NCBI RefSeq assembly: GCF_029873635.1
Contig: NC_080419.1
Span: 79,034,931 to 79,098,930, forward strand
Origin: Malania oleifera
Taxonomy: Eukaryota; Streptophyta; Magnoliopsida; Santalales; Ximeniaceae
Length of the DNA: 64,000 nucleotides
Direction: 5' to 3'
The position numbers and the translations under genes are program-made. Under the pieces are notes generated by a model that did no database searches, was not told the DNA's origin, and was given only the letters and a program-made list of their open reading frames with translations. Shown here piece by piece: positions 11,956 through 23,565 of the stretch (positions within the stretch are counted from its first letter, which is position 1; every line of letters starts with the position of its first letter).

Positions 11956-12699
11956 CTCACTCTCCATTTCTCTCTTCATCTCCTCTCCCACTCTCCTCGT
12001 TTTTCTCGGCCAAATGGGCGCCGATCGAAAAATGGAAGGTACCCCTGGATTCCATTCGCCACCATCGACATTTTTACTAGAGTGAATTTGTCATAGGAGT
12101 GACGTAGGCATCACTTCCGGGGTAAGGTAGCCTCTCACTCTCTCCTAGTCTCGATTGTCGACATTTTGGTTGAAGCAAATTTTCAATTTGAGGGTCTTAG
12201 GCACCATGCCAAAGCAAGAGTGGGATTTAGGGAATTAAACAAATTGGTTATTTTTGGGAGTTTAATTGTTTATTTGGAGTTTATGGACCTAGTAAATTTT
12301 AAAATAGTATTTTATTTGAGGTTAAATTGATTAAACTAGGGTTATTGAATTTAGGGTTTGGGTGAGTGTCGCAGGTATAATTTCGGAATCCCTGCAGGCG
12401 TAGTTTAGGAAACCAGGTAAGGGAAATAAATTATATTAGTTGATTTTGAGAAATACTGATTGAGTTTTATGTGAAAATGAAATATGATATTTTACCTGAA
12501 TTTATTACGTTATGAATATCAAATAAAATGGTGTGACATATGAGGTATACTGAAAAATGATATATGATGATGAGTATTTTCTGAGAAAATGATGAAATGT
12601 TAAATATTGATATGCTTAGTGGAAAATGAGGGAATGTGATATATAGATATATGTAGAAATGATTTCCATGAAAATGAGAAAGTATGAAATACTGATATG

Positions 12700-12985
12700 T
12701 GTATACTGAGAAATGTTGAAACATGTAAAAGGAAATAAATGCTATTATGAGAATGGAATGAATATTGGAATGACTATATTGAATTGTGAATACTGAAATA
12801 TGAATATCGAAATGTGGAAATGGAAATGTGAATTTTGAAAAGTGTATACTGGAATGTGAATAATGGAAATGTGTTTATTACAATGTAAATGCTGTAATAT
12901 GGATATTGAAATGTGAATGTTGAAATGAGAATACTGAAATGTGTATATTGAAATATGAATATTGAAATGTGATTGATAAAATGCC
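12700..12985. repeat. decayed short tandem repeats in Gypsy LTR
   Basis: Repeated units such as GAAATGTGAATATT, GAATACTGAAATATGAAT and GAAATGTGTATATTGAAATAT recur every 15-20 bp. Copies differ at many positions. They occupy a similar LTR place to the arrays in the two solo LTRs of the same group (near 14975-15205 and 45726-45866) but differ in sequence. Confidence 0.7.
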
Positions 12986-14974
12986 AATACCGTATAATGA
13001 TTGTGGGTATGTGGTAATGATAACCTTGATGGATGGTTATTGAAACTCTAATGAGGGGTTGTGATATTGAGCATGATACTGTAGCTAGTGGTGATAGTGC
13101 AACCACACGAACTCTTAGAGCATTTGGCGTGGCAATTGACTGAGCTATTTAGTAGAATTGTTGTGCCCCTTGAGTCCGGTTCAGGGCTATAGGCTGGCTA
13201 GTCATACTGCAGATGTGGGTTATATGATGTGATATTTTGATCTAACCGAGTTGGCTAACTGCAGTTAGATCCAGCCTTCGGGCCGCACAACCCTAACCAT
13301 AGGGGGAAGCATGGCGTGGAAAAAAATCCTTAGGGTAGTCATGAGTTACAGACGCGATATTGGTACTGGGTACCGAGGATACTCATGTTCTAGATACTGA
13401 AATGGAAATGGAAATGGAAATGTAAAGTGAAAGAATGATAAAGATGGGCTGAAATGAGAAATGAATGAAATAAAGGAAAATGAGAAATAGAGACTGATGA
13501 AATTGAGAAATGAATTTGTGTGAGTTAAAAAAATAAATAATTGAAGCGAAGTAAAACACTCTGCCTGAGGGTTTATTGAGTAAGGTAAGTGTCTTGATAA
13601 GTAGCAGTTATAACCTCGCCTGAGTTACTCATGCCAGGATATAGACGACATCTGGGCAAAGGGAAGCTACTTGTATAAACGGGTAATCCTCCCTATCGTT
13701 GGGAACTTTCGCTGATAAATATGGGTTGCATGTGAATAAATTTGAGAAATAGAATAAAGCTTATAAAAGATTGTGTTTTATATCTACATGATTGTGAATA
13801 TGAATTTGTATATTTTCTCAGATGGTATTATCACTGAAATGGATATATTATGTTATAACGAAACTCATACTGCCACACACTATAAATAATTTATTTAGTC
13901 TTACTGAGATGTGTCTTACCCAAATATCTAATATTTCAGGATACCGTAACAGACCAGGTGTCACGACTTGCTTATTTTTTCACATATTTTTATTTTATTT
14001 TATAATGATAATATCAATAGCACATTTCCCATATTCCAGTTTAGCAGGTCACAATCCCCCTGGACCTGTGGGTATCAGGGATATATCAGCACATACAACA
14101 GAAGCCCTAGCAGCAGGAAACATACAATAATGTACATCTCAATACCATATATATTACAATATACCAAAGTTGCTATAGTCTACAGTATTTCCATATACAC
14201 ATTCCAAAATAAATCTAGAGACATTTCCCACAAAATTTAACTATCCCTACAAAAAGAAACTTACCCTTCAAAAATGGCAGATATCAGCATTAGGTCAGCG
14301 GGGCTTTTCCCGCTCTCCTATCAGAGGTTCCTGAAAAGTTTATAAGATTTAGGGGTGAGACACCTCTCAGTAAGGGAAATAAACTAATACCAGTGTGTGG
14401 CAACATGAGTATTCTGTGTTTTACATATATCATTTATAACATATTCAGTACTGTTTATCAAATCTGGGAAAACATATGTATATCAAATCATGACAGAACA
14501 TATTGCATTTTCATAAACATATCTCATCTTATATAGTAATAATAACATAAAAATCATCCTAGTAGGTTAGCTGGCTGTTGTCATGTATTACCCTCACATG
14601 ACTGGGTTATGTGGCTCGAAGGCGGGACCTGATAATGATTGGTCGACCACTGCCAAGTCAATAGTCTAGTCTGTAGGTCCGATGGGTCTGCCAGACCTGG
14701 TCCGTACACCAAGGGCGATAACAACACACTTCTTGAAAATAACTACATCGATCATCCAATCTCACACCACTTCGTACAGCGGCGTTAACAAAGATATCAT
14801 GATCACAAAGACCATGGACACATAGCAACGGTACTGTGCAAGTGCTAGCCTAGACCAAGCCAACCAGGTTCTGATATCATATAATATATTCTAAAACGGT
14901 GATACATGGATATCTTATATCATTAATTTTCTCATCAATCATATCATTTTGCATATATACGTGTATCATGAAAA

Positions 14975-15205
14975 TCATCGGCCCGTACGCCGTTATTACA
15001 CATTTTATCATAGCTTGGCTCGTACGCCGGCAAATCATAGCATAGCCCGTACGCTAGTAAATCACATCCACATAGCACGATCTATACGCCGGCAAAACAT
15101 ATCCACATAGCACAGTTTGTACGCCGGCAAAACATATCCACATAGCATGGCCCGTATGTCGGCAAATCATATAAAAATCACAAAAATATCAGCCCGTATG
15201 CTGAT
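14975..15205. repeat. tandem repeat, about six copies, of GCCCGTACGCCGGC-type unit
   Basis: Units of about 36-41 bp carry CCCGTACGCCGGCAAATCAT or a variant, separated by ATCCACATAGCAC. It lies in the transcribed (R/U5) part of the solo LTR at 13959-16299. The core GTACGCCGGC is CpG-rich and partly palindromic. Confidence 0.8.
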
Positions 15206-15379
15206 TTTCCCATCATAAAAATTCATATCATCCACATTCCCAGAAAACAGTATTTCCCAACATTTTATACTCGTGCCACACAAACGAATTTTCACATATT
15301 CAATCATACGATCATTTTCACAGTATTTAGCAAATATAAAACATATATATAAATATATATACATTTTCTACAAATCAGA

Positions 15380-15382
15380 TGC

Positions 15383-15426
<44 letters not shown>
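15380..15426. repeat. (TA)n microsatellite
   Basis: About 22 TA units inside the solo LTR at 13959-16299. Confidence 0.9.
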
Positions 15427-15430
<4 letters not shown>

Positions 15431-15995
15431 CATTTCCTCAAAACAAAACTAGCTTAGTTTATCCCCTTACCTGATTCTTAGAAAGCCCCTAATAAAACTG
15501 CCTCGCACCTGTAGGGTTCCTAACTCAACACCCTGAAAATGAAAACTCCCAGTATTAAAGTTAAGTATTTTCATACGTACAACATTTTCTATAACTACCA
15601 CTAAGTCAAATTTGGCTTAAAAGCCTTACCTCAACTTAGGGATGATTCCTTACGTTCCCAATTCAACACCCCTAGAAACAACATTGTTCAGAATTAAAGT
15701 TCAGTATTTCTAAGCGTATAACACTTTTCTCAACTGTCACAAATCCAAATATTGAGTAAAAAGCCTTACCCTGGATTTGGGATGGTTTCCACCTTGCTTT
15801 CACCAACGATCCGCTCCAGTAGATTTGGAGAGAACTTCCCCAAGAGTGTTGTGGTGACCTTGGATTGTCAATTCGGTGTAAATTTGGCCCGAAATTGATG
15901 AAAGAAAGAGGGAAAACCGAAGGGGAGAAAGAGAGGGAAAACTTAGCTTCTTTTGTAAGTTAAAAATCTGGATTTTTCTATTTATAGACGGGGGA

Positions 15996-16222
15996 TTTCG
16001 TCGACGAGACATGTCACCTCGTCGATGAGTCCTTCATTAAATTCGTCAATGAGACCCTATATTCGTCGACGAAATTCAGGCTGGCCCAGAACCTCTCTCG
16101 GTATTTTCTCGTAGACGAAGCCCTGTGTTCGTCGACGAATTTTCTGATGCACTCTTCGACGAGTCCTGGCCATTTTCTTGAAATTATGGTTATCCCCCAA
16201 AATGTGATGTCGTCGACGAAGT
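15996..16222. repeat. TTCGTCGACGAA palindrome array in Gypsy solo LTR
   Basis: Copies include TTTCGTCGACGAGACAT, CTCGTCGATGAGTCC, ATTCGTCGACGAAATTC, TTCTCGTAGACGAAGCC, GTTCGTCGACGAATTTT and TCGTCGACGAAGTC. The array ends about 10 bp upstream of the minus-strand TATA box. Confidence 0.85.
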
Positions 16223-16641
16223 CTACGGCCTCCTTCTATTTTTGGTTTCCATTTTCCTTCCTTTATTATTTAAATACCAATTTTATTCGGGTCGTTACAC
16301 CAGGTGAAAAAGCTACGAGATAGAGGGAGCTGGTACCCTGATAGACAGGGTAAGTGCTATGAGCCAGGGATATATGTTTCTCCTAAAGTATTCTGTGGAT
16401 TTTTGGGAATGTGGTAGACCTGTATATATGGATGATTTAGTACTATGGTATATGTATTCGTTGTGGTATGTGTATATATTGACTTCTGCTATTAGGTTTA
16501 TTTGTATGACTGTATACCCGGTACCCTCTTCGAGTCGAGTTGATTGGAAATGGTATCAGAGTTTTTGACATGGCCGATGTGTGATAATTAATATGTTTCA
16601 GTTATCTTAAAAAATATGGTATGAAAAATCAGGGCATCACA

Positions 16642-18664
16642 TTATGCCCTTTCGATCTGGACCTAAATGGTAAAGTATCATCCTTGCAATCACACGTTAC
16701 ATGTTTTTATGATGGTCCATAAACTAGAACTATTGCATGACTTAGGGAAGTTTTCATTTCACTCACACTCTTTGTATCTTTGAGTAGTACCATCCTTTTT
16801 GAACCCTATTGCATTACCCTTGAGTATGACATTAATTGACTATCGTGTTTAAAATGAAATGCAATATGTTATGCATATGTGCTGAATGCCTATATTTGTT
16901 GCATGCTGAAATATTTTGAAAGGATGAAGATATGAGGAATGTTTTTAAATGACTATCATTCTTGAATTAAATTGCAAGTATGCATGCATGCAAATATATA
17001 GGGGGAGCTTAAGCCCCCACATTTAGGAAAAATGAATAAGAACTTAATACCTAAAATCTCTTGCATGTTAAGTAATATTAAGAAGGATGAACACATGTTG
17101 AATGTGCTTAATTGAAAATTCATCATTGAATGTAAATGCACTTATATGTGCCTGAGATTATACAGGGGAGGAGAAGCTCCAATCTTAAGTAAAATAAAAA
17201 TCACCTATCCCATTGACTCACACTATTATTGTTTCCATTTTTTGAGTCTGAAATTCTTTTTAGTACCTTGAACATCATATCCTATGCCTAGTGAATTAAT
17301 ATTCGATATGAATTGTTCTTGGGGCATTGGAACACTGCACATAACCTAAATGTTAGACTTTTGGTGCATGAGTGTTCTAGAAATAGCTTTTATTGGTAAA
17401 ATACAAAATTAATTAACATATGTCTAGTAAAATTTGTTCAAGAATGGGAATAGTACTTATACTGTTTTAAACTCTTAATGAATTTTTACAATTAGTATCA
17501 GTATAAGTAATTAACAGAATCTAAGCACGTATTCAAATTGGTAGGGGGAGCACCTAGAATTTACTTTTCTATCTTTTTGTGCTCACAACATTTCTAACTT
17601 AGATTTGGTTTTTGAATTCATTGCGGCTTGTGATTAATTGTAATATATTTACTTAATATTATAAATGAAAATATTTTGTTTGCCATAGTTCCTTAAGTTT
17701 TTCCAATGATCCTTGTTTGTAATTTTTCTAGTATCTTTGGGATCTATGTGGTTTGCTTTTTCAGGTCATACTATGGATTGCACTTAAATGTCAAACCAGA
17801 AAAACTTTGCTTGCTTGAACTTTATTTAAAGTTTCTTTTTCAGCAAGCATCGCCCCCTGTCTTTATCGAAAATCTTAAGGGGATATATATATTTGCAAGA
17901 AATGAACTTATATAGAACATATCCAGTTTTCTTGCTTTTGTGCTTGAATGTCTTCATGTCTCTTGTTATTTGATTTATGATTTTATGCCATGAAATTTCA
18001 TATTTTAAAAGGTGTTGCATAACTGGTTCATTGATCTTACATAAAATGCATATGAACTAGTTAGACCGCTTTTATGCTCAAACCTACAATTGCTATCATA
18101 TGTCGTGCGTGTTGAACTCAAATCTTTCACGAGTCTTATAATATGTTAAAATTGTCATGGTTTGTGGATAATCCTGGTTTTATCTTATTTTTCATGTGCC
18201 TTTTAACCTTTTTATAACCAGTCATACTGCTTTCATGTGCTTCATTGATATATCTTCCAATCAGTTATTTTTATGCCCATAATCTATACTAAAAAGAGGG
18301 AGAGTTTTTCTAAGTAAAGTAAAAATTATTTTAAAAAGGGGAATTCTCTTTCACTAAGTTTTTTTTGAATGACCAATTTTTATACTTAGCATTTTTTACC
18401 GATGCTAAAAGGGGGAGAATTTTTTGAGCAAAATGTTTATGACCAAAAGGGGGAAGTTTTTTTTAGGAGCAAATTGCATAGGGGCAAATATCTGAGCTTG
18501 TGCTTGAATGCTAGAATTAAATGCATGATCATTTGCAATATCTTCTTTTGTGAATATGCCTGAACTTTACTATTTATATCTTCTATACACATTGTTGGCG
18601 GGAGCCTTTTCAAGCTGTACCCATTTTGTTCTTATATGTTTGTCATCATAAAAAATGGGGAGAT
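16642..18664 (+). mobile_element. 3' internal non-coding region of a sirevirus-like element
   Basis: This region has no pol homology but several polypurine-like tracts: TAGGGGGAGCTT (about 17000), CAGGGGAGGAGAAGC (17163), TAGGGGGAGCACC (17542), AAAAGGGGGAGAAT (18407), AAAAGGGGGAAGT (18443) and AATGGGGAGATTA (18654) directly before the LTR. Such multiple PPT-like tracts between pol and 3' LTR are a known sirevirus trait. The same arrangement occurs at 51418-52728. The coding part of this element is absent. Confidence 0.75.
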
Positions 18665-20548
18665 TATTGGCTTTTTGAGTTTGATCTCTATTTTGATATT
18701 GACAAATACAAGTGTTTCTTATGTGTGTGTGTTTTATTGTGTACACATGTATTATTTAGGTCACACATAAGATCAAGAGAACATGGAAGCCAAGGTAGGT
18801 CTTAAAGCACAAATCTGGCGCATTCTATGGTGTCAAAGAGCAAAGGAGAAGAAGAAGACATGTTTCATTTGTATTGCATTTATTTATATTATTATTTGGT
18901 CTGTAATAATGCATGCATCTGCATGATATGGTTATTTGCTCAGACTAGACCATAGATTAATTATAGGGACAAAACTTATGAGGCCAATTAGAGCATAACT
19001 TGAATTTTGAAAAGGCTTCAGGTGACTGAACTTAGAAATTTAGAATGGTTCGGGCGACAGAATGTGTAAAGAGTCAAAAAGTTGATTGAGCCCCGGTCGA
19101 CCGAACCTAATTTGAACTGATTGTCCGCGGTTGATCGAATGTTCAATGTAACTTTTTCCACTATCCTTGGGTGCCTGAATACTTAGTTCAAAAATACCCC
19201 GGGCGACCAAATTGTCATGTTTGGCAAACCGAACTATGAACCGAGCGACCGAACCTTGAGCGTTTAAAAAATCGCCTTGGTCCAACTACCCAAACCTTCA
19301 TCCGGGCACCCGAAATTAGAAAGTAAACTTTTCTAACTGACCGACCTAAAGGACCGGGCAACCGAAACTCTCGGGTTGCCAAAAATTAACCGCTGTAATT
19401 GGGATTAAATTTTAATTAAACTTTTTTAAAATTCTCAATAGGTCCCCAACAATCATATTTTTCGTAAAAATTATAAATACCTTCATTTGGTTTAATTAGT
19501 AACTTTGATCAAACCAAATTTTCTCTTTAATCCATTGTTAATCAAAGTTCTCTCAAACGTTTTTTATTGTTTAAATTATTCTTTTGGGGAAAAATATTTT
19601 ATACAAATCTCTCCAACTCTCTTTCATGCTCTTATTTCAAAATCATTTTTTTAAGAGAGTATTTCATTTAGGGGCATTTTATTTGCACATACTCTCACTA
19701 GGCACTTAATCTTTGAAAAATATTTTTGAGTGTATTGCTTAGGTTTTCTTCCTGTTATTTCCTTGATAAATATTTTTGAGAGAAAATTATTTATATCACA
19801 AATATTTTCTTGAACTTAAATTCCTAGATTCTCCAAATATTCTTTATTTGTAAAAATATTTATAGAAGAAAAATAATACTCATTTTTCATGTATATTTTA
19901 TTTGTGTAAAATTATTTGATAACACTCTTACTCTACTGAGCATATTTCATATCATATTAGAGTGCATGTATTTAAAGTTTAAATGTTGTACATCTCTGCT
20001 TTTATTTAGAAGTATTTTCATATGTACAAAAATGTTTTTAATGTACCGGTTGAGTGCAGCCCGAAAATTGTACTGGGAGTTTCAATCTTATAAGTGAGAC
20101 AAGTTGGACTCATCCTTGTAATTGAGCTGAGGTTTACCTCACCCCGTAAGGAGAGGTTGTAACAACTTCTACTCCACCCATTTTAGTGAGCAGATTTAGT
20201 GTAATCCTTAGGGGGTATGCCCAAGGTGAGGGCGTAGGCTAGTTTGGCCGAACCTCGATAACAAATATTGAGTGTCTTTCTCTCTCCCTATCTCATTTAA
20301 TTTATGCTCTTTAAATTCAGCATGTGTATGCATGTTCATTCACGACTTTAACTAATTGCATGCACACTTTTATTTGAATGAGATATGCTGCACGTGTATG
20401 TTCATACTTATAGCTTAATTATTTTTCATACACATTATTATATTGAATGAGATGTGATATGTGGTTAATTGGCATAAATGTTTAATTTAGCCAAAATATT
20501 TTTAAAACCCAATTCAATGCCCCTCTTGGGATCACACCAATTCCAACA
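18665..20548 (+). repeat. 3' LTR of a sirevirus-like element
   Basis: About 1.88 kb. Starts TATTGGCTTTTTGAGTTTGA after the last polypurine tract and ends CACACCAATTCCAACA. TATA box (TATAAATA) at 19472-19479. A cluster of GGGCGACCGAA-type palindromes lies at 19045-19382. Shares its 3' two thirds with the truncated LTR at 8130-9405. No 5' LTR of this element is present; the sequence beyond 20548 is Gypsy gag, its insertion target or the product of a later deletion. Confidence 0.85.
19045..19382. repeat. GGGCGACCGAAC-type palindrome array in sirevirus LTR
   Basis: Imperfect copies such as GTTCGGGCGACAGAA, GGTCGACCGAACC, GGGCGACCAAATTG, GAGCGACCGAACC, CCGGGCACCCGAAA and CCGGGCAACCGAAAC recur every 25-45 bp. 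They end about 90 bp upstream of the TATA box. Confidence 0.85.
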
Positions 20549-22525
20549 AGTATGCACCCCTTAGTTAAAGAAAGCACCTCATAGATAAATTTTATAGCTT
20601 GCGTCAAGGTAGCATGATTGTTTCAGAATACATGAGTCAATTCAATGAGTTGTCTATAAGATGTGGTGTCTATAAGACTGTTAGTTAGTAGATCTCCTGA
20701 TTTCGCCTAAGATTAAAGCCTGAACTGAGGAGAAAACTGTTCCCCCATCACATTGAGTCCCTTGAACATGCCTATAATTTAGATCATGACTTTGAGCAAA
20801 TTACTACAGGGCCCATGGGAAAACGGTTTGATACCTCTTCAAATGAGTCATACTCTTAAAATATACAGAATTATGACAAGTACCGACTAGTGCAATCAGG
20901 TCAAGATATCTCTCGAGGGAGCAATTCCACAATCCAATAGTTTATGGACAAAGGAATAGCACCCATGACTGCATCCTCTCACCAAAGTTCTGGCAGTACA
21001 GTGTACTTCAAGTGCCATGAATAAGGACACTTTTCCAAACAATGTCCCACTAGGAACCTGATGCTTGAAAGGGGAAATAGTGAGAAAAAGAAGAAGAAAA
21101 AGAAAGAAACTAGTGGCGAATCCTTGAACACCATAAGCAAAAAGCTGTGTGAGCAGGAAAGTCAAGATACAAAGGTAGTGTCAGTGGATGTTACTAAGGA
21201 GACTAAAATACCCCTTCCTGAGAAAGAAACACCCCAAGAAGTATCATTCCTACCTTCTAAGTTTAAGGATGTCATCTTTGAGCCACCTAGTGAGTCATAT
21301 CCCATGAGAGACAAACAACATGTCACTGATATTGTTCCTTATTCATCTCTGCCTCATTTACCACATCATAGAGTGAACTCGATAAAACATGAGGAGCTGA
21401 AACAAGTGAATGAATTGAAGGAACATGACTTTGTTCAGAAGAGTTTAGGTCCACTAACTTGCCCTACTTTCCCTAATCCCAAGGAAGATAACACTGTGAG
21501 CATATGCATCAATGATAGAGCAAACAACAAGATTGTCATCAAGAATAGGTTTCTCAAAACCATTGTTTCCAATGAATATGTACAACTTATAGGTTATTTC
21601 TTGAAAGCCTTGTGGACTATGTTAGGCTCGTATGTTAGTGTCAATCAGTCTTTTAGTGCTCACTACCCCCAAACTAATTGGCAAGTTGAAGAAGTGATAG
21701 AAGCCTTTGGGACCTACTAGGATGTACCCTGACTTGGTATTTATACCTTCTTGTGGTCAATTTTGCATTACGTAGTTTAGAAAATAGGATTACATACCTT
21801 AGCCCATTTTAGGTTGTCACAGGATATAGTCCTAGGAAGCTTGTAGATCTTATTCCACTACCACTAAAGTCTAGAGTGAGTGAGTCGACTGATGCTTTTG
21901 TAAAGGATATACACATTCTACACTATGAAATAAGAATGAAGGTTAATTTGAATCATGAACATTATAAATCTTGTTCTAACATACATTGCATGTTGAAAGA
22001 ATTTTCAAAAGGTGATACGGTTATAGTCATTATTTGTCCTGAGCAAATTCATGTAGGAAAGGTGAGGAAGTTAAATGTTAACAAGATGAATCATTTCAAA
22101 ATTTTAAAGAAAACGGGTTCTAATGCTTACATGCTTAATATTCCTATTGATTTTAGCATAAGCAATGTTTTTAATGTTGAAAATCTAACCCCATTTCTTG
22201 TAGCATCTTCTATTGAAAAACTTTCAAGTTCTAATTTTGCAGGTGACCCCACTCCATTTCCCACCCCTCTTGACCCTGAAAATCTGAAATTGTCTTTGCC
22301 TCTACCCTTACTAATGCCCAAGAACCTTGGTAAAATCTTGGATGACAAGGAAAATTTCACACAAGTGGGATCACACCAGAAATTCCTGATCAAGTGGAGA
22401 GGTGAGCCACTTCTTGAAAGGAGATGGAATTTTAAGGAAGACCTCCTTCATCTAAACCTGAGTTGTTACTCCTAGCACTTTGCCTTTAATTCTTCGGAGA
22501 AGAATTATTTTGGGAGCAGGAGAGA
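20549..22525 (+). mobile_element. Gypsy chromovirus (Reina/CRM-like) internal region, internally deleted
   Basis: Gag: SLRQGSMIVSEYMSQFNELS, LKPELRRKLFPHHIESLEHA and a CCHC knuckle (KCHE...GHFSKQCPT) near 21010-21050. The middle keeps a fragment of the pol linker (EVSFLPSKFKDVIFEPPSES). The reading then jumps to integrase (HYPQTNWQVEEVIEAFGTY) near 21700, so protease, RT and RNase H are largely deleted. The 3' end carries a chromodomain-like block, KFLIKWRGEPLLERRW (22380-22430). A purine-rich tract, TTTTGGGAGCAGGAGAGA, precedes the LTR. Broken; two long stretches remain open. Confidence 0.85.
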
Positions 22526-23415
22526 TGATAGGGATCAGCATGCATTACCTCTTTCTTTTGCAGATGTTCTGACATGTGGATGACCTCCAGATGTCCACGT
22601 TTCCTTCGGCGACATGCTAACACATGGACGGCCTTCGGATGCCTCTTTTGTTTATTACTGCTCTGCAAGAACTCATGGAGTATCTAGAAGACATTTCAGT
22701 GTGATAAAGTCCCAAATTGAGATGCCAAAGCAAATCAAAGATCAAGACCCCTTGTGGGTTCCACACGATCTTATGGACCCCACATGGCTGGGCCTCCCTC
22801 TGACTTATATTTTTATTTTTTTATAACTTAGCTTTGTAAGTTGTGTAGGATTTATTTTACTAGTAAGTTGTGAGAGTTAATTAGTTTGTCTCCTATGCTT
22901 GTATGGGAAGTGCAAGTGAGTTTAGTGTGTCTAGTCTATATCCCCCATGCTAGCTTAGCTAGTTATGGTTGTCTTTCCCTTCCCCATGCTAAGTCTTTAT
23001 ATATATATATATATCCCATTGTAAGAGCTAAAAAGAAGACATCATATATTGTTATTGAATTTAGAAATACTGTCTTTGTGAAGCTAGTCTAAGCTTTGTC
23101 TTGATCCTTATAATTGAGTGGTGAGAGGCTACAAATCGTTCTCCCCGGAGATTAGGTGGTGTGAGACCACTAGTTATCTAGCAACTCCATTCATATCCCA
23201 CTTTCACTATATTCCATCCATCACCCACACAGCCATCACCAAGTTACTCCTATACAACCAACAATACATCATTTCATTTGTTGCATATTCATCTATTTAT
23301 CAAAGTGTGCACAAAGGATTTCAGGATAGTCTAACTTGTGAAGAATATCGTTAAGACATCCTTCATCATTATTGGTAACTCCAGCATTCTTTTGGGATAT
23401 TACTCACCTCCAACA
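22526..23415 (+). repeat. 3' LTR of the Reina/CRM-like Gypsy (right end uncertain)
   Basis: Begins TGATAGGGATCAGCATGC after the polypurine tract. A TATA-like AT run (23000-23020) is followed by a probable transcription start. The right end is set tentatively at the CAACA near 23415; sequence between there and the solo LTR at 23566 was not assigned. No second LTR is available to confirm the boundary. Confidence 0.6.
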
Positions 23416-23565
23416 GTTTACTACTTGGTGCTACTACTTGCTCCAAGAATTATATGGTGTGTTCTGATTTGTGGTGAATCAAACTGAGTTATCCAATGAT
23501 TTACCTTGGTAAGAAGGTTCTTTTCTTAACCCTTAAACTGTTTGTGAGTCCCTTGCTTAAAGTTC

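Larger units (their letters stand above)
13959..16299 (-). mobile_element. solo LTR (Gypsy, Tekay/Del-like) with perfect TSD CCAGG
   Basis: A 2341-bp solo LTR inside the older Gypsy LTR, with identical 5-bp target duplication CCAGG at 13954-13958 and 16300-16304. On the minus strand it starts TGTAACGACCCGAATAAAAT and ends AAGTCGTGACA, so the two ends form an extended inverted repeat. The minus-strand TATA box (TATAAATAG) is at about 15979-15986. TTCGTCGACGAA-like palindromes fill about 15996-16222, just upstream of it. Downstream lies an approximately 36-41 bp tandem array. Confidence 0.9.
11607..16641 (+). repeat. 3' LTR of the second Gypsy element, interrupted by a solo LTR
   Basis: Starts TATAATGACCTAG after the polypurine tract (a decayed TGTAATGACC start) and ends near AATCAGGGCATCACA at 16641. 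The LTR is split at 13958/16305 by a solo LTR, leaving about 2.7 kb of its own sequence. It contains a long CT microsatellite (11866-11951), a decayed array of 15-20 bp repeats of the GAAATGTGAATATT type (about 12700-12985) and a block near 13200-13740. The start TGTAAYGACC and the TCGTTACA-like end suggest Tekay/Del-type Gypsy. Confidence 0.7.

Noticed and set aside
11749-12080. Open frames reading SLSLSL and ERERER on both strands
   Set aside because: They are translations of a CT/GA microsatellite inside an LTR. The same holds for frames at 28238-28495, 29368-29664 and 46996-47325.
21061-22475. Two long plus-strand frames (219 and 199 aa) as host genes
   Set aside because: Gag/pol-linker, integrase and chromodomain-like blocks show they are remnants of a Gypsy element, followed by a polypurine tract and LTR.
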